A DNA stretch of 11,732 bases from JBBDYG01 sp040901765. Lineage in GTDB: Bacteria; Planctomycetota; Planctomycetia; Pirellulales; Lacipirellulaceae. Each line of letters begins with the position of its first letter. Position 1 is the stretch's first letter. A program made the position numbers and the translations under genes. Under the pieces are notes generated by a model. That model was not told where the DNA came from. It saw only the letters and a program-made list of their open reading frames with translations, and did not search any database. The stretch lies in NCBI GenBank assembly GCA_040901765.1, contig JBBDYG010000117.1, forward strand, positions 1 through 11,732. The letters run 5' to 3'. Positions 1 to 5,924 of the stretch are shown in pieces.

Positions 1-1
1 T

Positions 2-304
2 GACCAGCTCAATGTCACAGGCCTCTTTATGCATGGGGGAACGGTGACGATCGACGTTTCGCAGTTCGTGCCGCCCGCTCCACAACAACTCCAACTGAAG
101 TTGATCGGCTGGGGGTCGGAAGCGGGCGATCGGGGCGACACGTTGGTGTCGTTTATCGGCGGCGACGCCCTGCCAATCGCCTATCGCAGCGACGGCCTGT
201 ATGTGACCGCGGCCGTGCCTGAACCAGGCGCTATGGTCCTACTCGCGATGGGGCTGGTGGTCCTGGCCCCAGCGAGCCGACGACTTCGCCGGGCAGGGCG
301 GTAA
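2..304 (+). CDS. PEP-CTERM sorting domain protein, 3' end only
   Basis: The reading frame is already open at the left edge, so the true start lies upstream; the ATG at 29 is internal. The first visible residues (DQLNVTG) are typical of the beta-rich, autotransporter-like repeats that often precede PEP-CTERM tails. The end of the protein has the tripartite sorting signal: VPEP encoded at 215-226, a hydrophobic stretch (AMVLLAMGLVVLAP), and a basic tail (RRLRRAGR) before the TAA. In known systems this tail is recognised by an exosortase at the inner membrane and the protein goes to the cell surface or extracellular matrix. The body of the protein is not visible, so its function is unknown. The stop is only 2 bp before the next gene, so the two are probably co-transcribed and perhaps translationally coupled. 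Confidence 0.88.
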   Translation, partial: DQLNVTGLFMHGGTVTIDVSQFVPPAPQQLQLKLIGWGSEAGDRGDTLVSFIGGDALPIAYRSDGLYVTAAVPEPGAMVLLAMGLVVLAPASRRLRRAGR

Positions 305-306
305 GC

Positions 307-1458
307 ATGAAGGGTAGAATGCGCGTTATCAAATGGATCCTCTGCGCAACGGCTACCGTGGGAGTTGCGGCTCCCACGGAAGCCGTCCCCTTGGGCGCTA
401 TCGAATCGCAAACGGTCGTCTATGAAGATGCCCATACGGATCCCTACGACCGAAACAATCTGTACGGTTTCAATCATGCACCAAGCGTAACGGCTCTCGG
501 GGGCGAACGAGTCATGGCCGCTTGGTTCAGCGGCCCATTCGAGGGGTCCGTCCATCAGGTCATCCTCGGGTCGGTGAGCGAAGACAGCGGCAAGTCGTGG
601 GGGCCGGCGCGTGTACTCAACGACGCGCCGCGCGTGAGCGACTTCGACCCGGGCTTCATCAATGCGGGCGACCAAACCCTGTTGTTTTTCTCCAATGGTC
701 GCTGGGCCAGCTTGCCATCGCCTGGACCGAGCAAACGAGACAGACCCCAGGTAGGCGTTGACTCGTTTTTTATGCTGCTCACGACGAGTCAGGACCAAGG
801 AAAGACTTGGAGCGAGCCACGCGAAATAGGTTCCGGGCCAGGTTGGAATTGCCGTTCCAACGGCATCAAATTAAAGAACGGCACCCTGCTAATTCCCACG
901 CATCACCTTAAGGCCCCCCATATCTTAAGTGTGCTGCTGTCGACCGACAACGGAAGCACGTGGACGCGCGGACCGGAAATCAAAACGCCCAAAGACGTCG
1001 GATCCGCCGAACCAAGCGTAGCGGAGTTGCCCGACGGCAAGTTGGTCATGGTATTGCGAACCACGGACGGCAACCTGTGGCTGGCGCGCTCCAACGATCA
1101 GGGACGCACCTGGCTCCCGCCGGAGAAGCACGACCTGCCGGCGGCGGCGTCTTCAGCCAATTTGTTTTGCACGTCCAGCGGTAAGCTCGTGCTGACTCAT
1201 AACCCAACGAAACCGCCACTCAGGACGGAATTGACCACCCGAGTCTCGAACGACGGAGGTCGAACCTGGTCGGAACCGTTGACCCTAGCGGAAGTCGACC
1301 CGACGACCAACTTCAATTCGCTGTGGAGCCGACAGGTCTGCTACCCATCGGTGTGCGAATTATCGGATGGAATGTTGTTAGCGGTGTGGGCTCGGATTGC
1401 GCTGGGTGCTGAGAATCAGTCTGGTGCCATTGATTCGGCCCGCATTCGTTTGAAATAA
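307..1458 (+). CDS. Secreted BNR/Asp-box sialidase-like protein
   Basis: A 383-residue protein with an N-terminal signal peptide (about residues 1-26: basic start, hydrophobic ILCATATVGVAA core). It has five Asp-boxes of the S-x-D-x-G-x-x-W type, SEDSGKSW (91), SQDQGKTW (161), STDNGSTW (212), SNDQGRTW (262) and SNDGGRTW (314), which indicate a sialidase-type six-bladed propeller (BNR_2-like). Such proteins are usually annotated exo-alpha-sialidase and would remove terminal sialic acid or a related sugar from glycans outside the cell. The (F/Y)RIP motif carrying the first arginine of the classical triad is not seen; that place reads LYGFNHAPSV, so the substrate is uncertain. ATG 307 has AGGG 8 nt upstream. 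An in-frame ATG at 319 with AAGGG 4 nt upstream is an alternative and would leave a slightly shorter signal peptide. Fold call is strong; sialidase activity is inference. Confidence 0.85.
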   Translation: MKGRMRVIKWILCATATVGVAAPTEAVPLGAIESQTVVYEDAHTDPYDRNNLYGFNHAPSVTALGGERVMAAWFSGPFEGSVHQVILGSVSEDSGKSWGPARVLNDAPRVSDFDPGFINAGDQTLLFFSNGRWASLPSPGPSKRDRPQVGVDSFFMLLTTSQDQGKTWSEPREIGSGPGWNCRSNGIKLKNGTLLIPTHHLKAPHILSVLLSTDNGSTWTRGPEIKTPKDVGSAEPSVAELPDGKLVMVLRTTDGNLWLARSNDQGRTWLPPEKHDLPAAASSANLFCTSSGKLVLTHNPTKPPLRTELTTRVSNDGGRTWSEPLTLAEVDPTTNFNSLWSRQVCYPSVCELSDGMLLAVWARIALGAENQSGAIDSARIRLK

Positions 1459-1473
1459 CTTCAGGTCGCTCCG

Positions 1474-2643
1474 GTGTCAACCATGAGCATTCGTTCTGAT
1501 ATGCAAGAACTGCTGACTGCAAATCGGCTCGCGACGATCGCATCAGCGTATCTCGCTCGCCTAGATTCCTTATGCGTCGTCCAAGTTGCAATTCTGCTAT
1601 CCTTGTCGACTGGCCTTTCCTACGGTGCTCCGCCGAAGTACATCGGAGCCGAGCGGATTGCCGATCTACCGAATTCGATCGGCGTCGCTGCGCCATTCGT
1701 TGGTGTTGCTGGCGACGCGCTGATTGTCGCCGGAGGAACCAACTTTCCCGACGCGCCGCCTTGGAAAAATGGAACCAAGACCTGGCATGACGCGGCTTAT
1801 GTGCTGCCGTCTCCGGATGCCAAATGGCTGCCAGGTTTCAAGCTGCCGCAGCGCATGGCCTATGGCATTTCGCTGGCGACCAGAGAGGGGGTGCTTTGCA
1901 TTGGCGGCTGCAACGATAAGGCGAATCTGGGCGACGTATTCGTATTGCAGTGGGACGGAGAACGATTGACCCAGCGAGAAATGCCGTCGCTGCCAAGCCC
2001 CACGAGTTGTGCCGCCGGCGCAATGGTTGGCTCGCGCGTTTACGTCGCGGGAGGACAAGCTGGGCCGGACCCAACGGCCGGACCATCGTACTCTTATTTT
2101 TGGACGCTGGACTTGGATGCAGAGTCGCCAAGCTGGCGCGTGCTGCCGACATGGCCGGGTCCGGAACGGTTCTACGCGATCGGAGGCAGCGATGGCAAAT
2201 CCTTTTTCCTGTTCAGCGGCATACGCCGAACGGAGGACAAGCAAGGCCAGCCAAAGTTGAAGTATCTGAACGACGCATACCGTTTCGACCCCGAGGCAGA
2301 GAAATGGGAGCGGTTAGTCGACCTGCCGCACGCCAATGCCGCGGTGGCCTCTCCGGCGCCGTACGTCGACGGCGGACTGTGGTTGCTTGGCCGAGGCGCG
2401 GACGGCAGCGGCACCGATCTGCCGCTCGATCAGCGGCCGCCATTCGGCCGCGAGGCGCTCCGTTACAACGTATCGGCTGGACGCTTCGATACGACCGGGA
2501 CGCTCCCGTTTGGGCTTGCCGCAGTGGCTTCGACGCAATGGGGCGGTTCCATCATCATCGCCAGTGGCGAAAGCGCGCCGGGCGTGCGGTCGCCGGAAGT
2601 GTGGTCGATCGGTCCTGAGTCGCTCACGGCTGGCTCGCGATAA
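1474..2643 (+). CDS. Cyclically permuted mutarotase family protein (NanM-like kelch propeller)
   Basis: A kelch-type beta-propeller of up to 389 residues. Repeat signatures include LIVAGGTNFPDAPPW (83), LCIGGCND (141), VYVAGGQ (189), FYAIGG (233) and LWLLGRG (302). The GGTNFPDAPPW..G.K.WHDAAYVL block matches what I recall of the cyclically permuted mutarotase family, related to E. coli NanM, which speeds the alpha/beta anomer exchange of N-acetylneuraminate in the periplasm. A hydrophobic export segment (CVVQVAILLSLSTGLSYG, about 34-51) follows a long polar leader, so the start is uncertain. GTG 1474 gives the longest form with AGGT upstream; ATG 1483 and ATG 1501 are alternatives and give a more normal leader. 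It lies 15 bp after the sialidase-like gene, a pairing that fits release of a sugar followed by its anomerisation. The actual sugar is not shown by the sequence. Confidence 0.83.
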   Translation: MSTMSIRSDMQELLTANRLATIASAYLARLDSLCVVQVAILLSLSTGLSYGAPPKYIGAERIADLPNSIGVAAPFVGVAGDALIVAGGTNFPDAPPWKNGTKTWHDAAYVLPSPDAKWLPGFKLPQRMAYGISLATREGVLCIGGCNDKANLGDVFVLQWDGERLTQREMPSLPSPTSCAAGAMVGSRVYVAGGQAGPDPTAGPSYSYFWTLDLDAESPSWRVLPTWPGPERFYAIGGSDGKSFFLFSGIRRTEDKQGQPKLKYLNDAYRFDPEAEKWERLVDLPHANAAVASPAPYVDGGLWLLGRGADGSGTDLPLDQRPPFGREALRYNVSAGRFDTTGTLPFGLAAVASTQWGGSIIIASGESAPGVRSPEVWSIGPESLTAGSR

Positions 2644-2701
2644 TCCATTGATAGCTCGACTCAACAAATGCAGGGATTCCCGGGCAGATGCCGGCAGTTC
2701 T

Positions 2702-3478
2702 ATGAGCGTATTGGATAAATTCAAATTGGATGGAAAGGTCGCGGTGGTTACCGGCGGGGCCGGTTTGTATGGCCGGCAAATCACGGAGGCTTTGGCTCAA
2801 GCCGGTGCGCGTACCTACATCGCCAGCCGCAATCGCAAACAGAGCGAGTTGTTGGCGAGTGAGTTTCGCGACTGTCGCCTTGATGTACGCGCGATGACGC
2901 TCGACCTGTCGGATGAGACCAGCATCGAGCAATTGAAACGTGCGCTGCTCGAAGACGCCGGTCGCGTCGATGTCCTTGTGAACAATGCTGTGCTGCGGCC
3001 TGTGGCGAACTGGAACTGCTCAGCCGCGGACTTTTCCCGGAGCATGCAGGTGAATGCAACGGGGCTGTTTCTCATGACGCGAATGTTCGGCGAACTGATG
3101 GTTCAGCAAGGCGAGGGAAGCATCGTCAACATCGGATCGATCCAGGGAAGCGTGGGACCAGACTTTTCCCTTTACGAAGGTCTGGGATGGGAGACTCCGC
3201 CCGACTACTTCTTTCACAAAGGAGGCATGCTAAACTTCACGCGATTTGCGGCAGCCAAGCTGGGCCCAGGAAATGTTCGCGTCAATGTGATCAGCCCGGG
3301 CGGCTTTTATGCGAACCAGCAACCGCAATTCGTGAGTCGCTACGTCGCAAAGACATACCTTGGGCGAATGGCCAATTCGACCGACCTCCAAGGAGCCGTC
3401 GTATTCCTGGCGTCGGATGCGTCTGCGTACATTACCGGCGCAAACCTGCTTGTTGACGGCGGCTATACGGCCATGTGA
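2702..3478 (+). CDS. Short-chain dehydrogenase/reductase (classical SDR)
   Basis: A 258-residue cytosolic SDR, the normal length for the classical subfamily. Seen motifs: nucleotide-binding VVTGGAGLYG (15-24), where the usual TGxxxGxG is altered because Leu replaces the middle Gly; DLS (68-70) for the adenine pocket; NNA (94-96); Asn118; Ser146 in NIGSIQG; Tyr169 and Lys173 as YFFHK; then a SPGG segment (198-201) and a C-terminal VDGGYTAM. The Ser-to-Tyr spacing is 23 residues, about ten more than usual, because of an inserted YEGLGWETPPD segment. The frame is open further upstream (to 2336), but that part overlaps the kelch gene and is not SDR-like, so ATG 2702 is chosen. It probably oxidises or reduces a sugar or sugar-acid intermediate with NAD(P); the substrate is unknown. 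No export signal is present, unlike its neighbours. Confidence 0.9.
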   Translation: MSVLDKFKLDGKVAVVTGGAGLYGRQITEALAQAGARTYIASRNRKQSELLASEFRDCRLDVRAMTLDLSDETSIEQLKRALLEDAGRVDVLVNNAVLRPVANWNCSAADFSRSMQVNATGLFLMTRMFGELMVQQGEGSIVNIGSIQGSVGPDFSLYEGLGWETPPDYFFHKGGMLNFTRFAAAKLGPGNVRVNVISPGGFYANQQPQFVSRYVAKTYLGRMANSTDLQGAVVFLASDASAYITGANLLVDGGYTAM

Positions 3479-3558
3479 CGTTACGATCAATGAAATCCAG
3501 CGCAACCAAATCCAACCTGTAACCATCTCAGTTATCCGTTTGCGGAAAATATGGAAGT

Positions 3559-3562
3559 GGAG
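3559..3562 (+). promoter_or_regulatory. Shine-Dalgarno GGAG deciding the aldolase start
   Basis: GGAG lies 6 nt before ATG 3569. It favours this start over the in-frame ATG at 3551 and places the twin-arginine motif about ten residues from the N-terminus, as expected for a Tat signal. Confidence 0.6.
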
Positions 3563-3568
3563 CTTGCC

Positions 3569-4588
3569 ATGCGTCGTTTGAATGACAATTATCCCGGCTA
3601 TTCGCGAAGATCGTTCTTGAAACTTACAGGAATGGCGGCCGCGGTCGCCGCGATTCCCACAATAACCTTGGCGAGGAAGCCCGAGCAAAAGCTCAACCGC
3701 CCGCTTAATCCGCAAGAGTTCAAAAAGAATTTGGCCGGTCCGATTCTCTCGCTGCCGACTACTTTCAACGAAGACTTGTCCGTCAATCATGACGCAATTC
3801 ATCGGATGATTGGCCGAGCGATTCGGTACGGCGTTCCGATTTTTGAACTGACGGCGGGCAACAGCAAATATGACTGCCTGGAGTTCGATGAAATCAAAGC
3901 GGTCACGCGTTCGATGGTCGAGGCGGCCGATGGCAACGGTTTAACCATCGCCGCCACCGGCGCCTGGCCCACGGAACAAGTTATCGATTACGCGGACTTC
4001 TCCGAGACGCACGGAGCCGATGCGATTCAGATTCTACTTCCAGACGGCGTTAAGGACGAGGATTTGCTGTACGAGCATTTCTTGAAGATCAGCAAGAGCA
4101 CCACGCTGCCGATCGTACTGCACGGCGAGTATTCACGACCGCTTCTCGAGCGGCTTGCCGAAATCGATTCGATTGTCGCCATGAAGGAAGATGGGCCGCT
4201 GACCTACTACATCGACCGGGCGGTAGCATTTGGCGACCGATTTGAGATCTTTTCTGGGGGGGCGGAAAATCGTTACCTTGTCGGCTATCCGTATGGCGCG
4301 CGGGCGTTTTTTTCCACGTATACCGGCTTTGCTCCTGACAAGCCGATGCTGTTTTGGGAAGCGATTCGCAAAGACGACCTCAAACAGGCGGTGGCCATCA
4401 CCAAGAAGTACGACTATCCGTTCATCAGCCGCTTCACTCACCCATTTTGGCACGCCACGCTGGAATACTTTGGAGTTGCCCAGCGGTTCATGCGAAAGCC
4501 ATTCGAGACGCTGCCGGAGAGCGAGCTGCCCGATGTCAAAGCATTTTTTGACGGCCAGGGGATCGATCCGGCCGACTATCAGGCATGA
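3569..4588 (+). CDS. Tat-exported DHDPS/N-acetylneuraminate lyase family aldolase-like protein
   Basis: A 339-residue protein in the class I pyruvate-aldolase family (DapA/NanA/KDG aldolase). The start is set by GGAG at 3559-3562, 6 nt before ATG 3569; an in-frame ATG at 3551 is possible but has poorer spacing. The N-terminus has a twin-arginine signal, YSRRSFLKLTG (11-21), then a hydrophobic AAAVAAIPTITLA ending near residue 35. The barrel follows from about 54 (AGPILSLPTTFNED). The Schiff-base lysine is visible as Lys206 in IVAMKED. By hand alignment the GTTGE motif is replaced by AGNSK (96-100), and the PYY tyrosine is missing (LLPDG, 156-160). Family members cleave or form a bond to pyruvate or dehydrate sugar acids. 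Next to sialidase- and NanM-like genes, a lyase for a nonulosonic or other acid sugar is plausible but unproven. Export of such an enzyme is unusual. Confidence 0.85.
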   Translation: MRRLNDNYPGYSRRSFLKLTGMAAAVAAIPTITLARKPEQKLNRPLNPQEFKKNLAGPILSLPTTFNEDLSVNHDAIHRMIGRAIRYGVPIFELTAGNSKYDCLEFDEIKAVTRSMVEAADGNGLTIAATGAWPTEQVIDYADFSETHGADAIQILLPDGVKDEDLLYEHFLKISKSTTLPIVLHGEYSRPLLERLAEIDSIVAMKEDGPLTYYIDRAVAFGDRFEIFSGGAENRYLVGYPYGARAFFSTYTGFAPDKPMLFWEAIRKDDLKQAVAITKKYDYPFISRFTHPFWHATLEYFGVAQRFMRKPFETLPESELPDVKAFFDGQGIDPADYQA

Positions 4589-4644
4589 CGTGGCCGCAAC
4601 CGGTCCCCTAAGCAAGTTAGAACGACATTCGTAGAGCGAATCCC

Positions 4645-5862
4645 ATGTGTAAAGCCAATCCAATCGCGTTCGGAATTGCGTTGTTCACCGCCGCCGCCCT
4701 CAACGGCTCGATGAGCCTATCCTTCGGTCAACAAGCTGACGACGCGGAATTCTTTCCCGGGAAAGTGCGATTGGTATTGCCGCCGGTGATCTACGCACTT
4801 CCCGGCATTGAGAGCAACGTCTACTTCGACAATATCATCCTAACGTTGAATGTGGATAACTACGCCTTCGACGTGACATGTCCAAAGGGGCTTCAATTTC
4901 AAGAACGATGGGCCTACACGCCAACGACTGAGGACGCGGGAGATTATCCGATTACGATCGAGGTTCGTGACGATTCTAATTCGCTGGTCGCGCGCGGTCG
5001 TTCAATCGTTCGTGTGTCTGCCGAAACGCCAGAGGCTGACCCCGCAACCCTGTTGATCGTCGGCGATAGCCTGACTGAGTACTCTGTATATCCGAAATAC
5101 ATCCTTGAATTGAGCAAGCGCGGCTGCGCGGCGCCTCTTCAGCTCATCGGCTCGCGAGGAATCGGCAATATGCCCCCGACCGATGACCTGCGTCACGAGG
5201 GGTATAGCGGCTGGACCGCGGAAGCATTTGCCGTGTTGTCGGGCCCTTTATCGCGTTCCGGATATCATCAACGCGGCGCGACCGGCAGCCCTTTTGTGTA
5301 CGAAACGGAAGACGGCGCTAGGTCTCTGGATTTCGGGCGCTACTGCGCTGAGTTCAACGCCGGCAAGGGGCCCGATCTCGTCACGATTGGCGTCGGCATT
5401 AATGACGTGTTTACGGCGAATGATGCATCCATAGATGAGCGGATTGATGGCATGTTCGTTCACTACGACGCGTTGATTGAGTCGATCTTGCAGGCTCGGC
5501 CGGATACGAAAGTCGGTGTGCAGATGGAAGCGCCGCCGTCGACCTCCCAGGACGGATTCAGGAACTATATTGGGGCCGGCAAGCAGACCCGATGGCAGTG
5601 CCGCCGCAATCAACATCGGTTGATGGAACGCATGATTCGCCGTTTCGGGGATCGTGCAGATGCACCTATTTATCTCGTTCCCAACTATCTGAATCTCGAC
5701 GCCGACAATCACTATCCGACTTGGTCGCCGCCGATCAATGCACGTGCTGACGAGACAATGACCCGCGTAAACAATGGCACGCATCCATCGGAAGCGGGCT
5801 ACCAGCAAATCGGCGATGTTGTCTACTGTTGGATTGTCAACATGCTTGCTACTGCCAAATAG
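4645..5862 (+). CDS. Secreted SGNH/GDSL hydrolase with N-terminal Ig-like domain
   Basis: A 405-residue exported esterase-like protein. Residues 1-28 form a signal peptide (AFGIALFTAAALNG core). Residues about 36-126 are beta-rich, and TPTTEDAGDYPITIEVRDD resembles a cadherin/Ig-like module. The SGNH domain starts near 134: block I IVGDSLTEYS with Ser142, block II Gly in HEGYSGW (186-189), block III GVGIND with Asn253, and block V NNGTHPSEAGY with His380. The position three residues before His380 is Asn377, whereas the usual D-x-x-H has Asp. SGNH enzymes commonly remove acetyl or acyl groups from sugars. Beside sialidase- and mutarotase-like genes a sialate O-acetylesterase-like role is attractive, but a xylan or other polysaccharide deacetylase is equally possible from sequence alone. 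It begins 56 bp after the aldolase-like gene with only a weak AGAG-type ribosome site. Confidence 0.85.
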   Translation: MCKANPIAFGIALFTAAALNGSMSLSFGQQADDAEFFPGKVRLVLPPVIYALPGIESNVYFDNIILTLNVDNYAFDVTCPKGLQFQERWAYTPTTEDAGDYPITIEVRDDSNSLVARGRSIVRVSAETPEADPATLLIVGDSLTEYSVYPKYILELSKRGCAAPLQLIGSRGIGNMPPTDDLRHEGYSGWTAEAFAVLSGPLSRSGYHQRGATGSPFVYETEDGARSLDFGRYCAEFNAGKGPDLVTIGVGINDVFTANDASIDERIDGMFVHYDALIESILQARPDTKVGVQMEAPPSTSQDGFRNYIGAGKQTRWQCRRNQHRLMERMIRRFGDRADAPIYLVPNYLNLDADNHYPTWSPPINARADETMTRVNNGTHPSEAGYQQIGDVVYCWIVNMLATAK

Positions 5863-5912
5863 CGACACAATCGAAGCTTCACGTCCAGCGAATTTTCCTG
5901 TACGGCGTCGCT

Positions 5913-5917
5913 GAGGG
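5913..5917 (+). promoter_or_regulatory. Shine-Dalgarno GAGGG deciding the VCBS protein start
   Basis: GAGGG sits 7 nt before ATG 5925. It supports that start over the farther in-frame ATG at 5829, which would overlap the SGNH gene and would bury the signal peptide behind 32 extra residues. Confidence 0.65.
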
Positions 5918-5924
5918 CCATGGA

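Noticed and set aside
181..798. Long minus-strand open frame opposite the sialidase-like gene
   Set aside because: Arg/Ser-rich product without motifs. It is the mirror of a clear gene on the plus strand.
1666..2244. Minus-strand open frame opposite the kelch gene
   Set aside because: Low-complexity, Arg-rich translation with no domain. It is a GC-rich antisense shadow.
2336..2701. Upstream extension of the SDR frame
   Set aside because: Overlaps the kelch gene by about 300 bp, and its translation is Arg-rich and not SDR-like. The SDR fold starts right after ATG 2702.
5829..5924. Longer start for the VCBS protein
   Set aside because: Overlaps the SGNH gene and hides the signal peptide. ATG 5925 has a good ribosome site.
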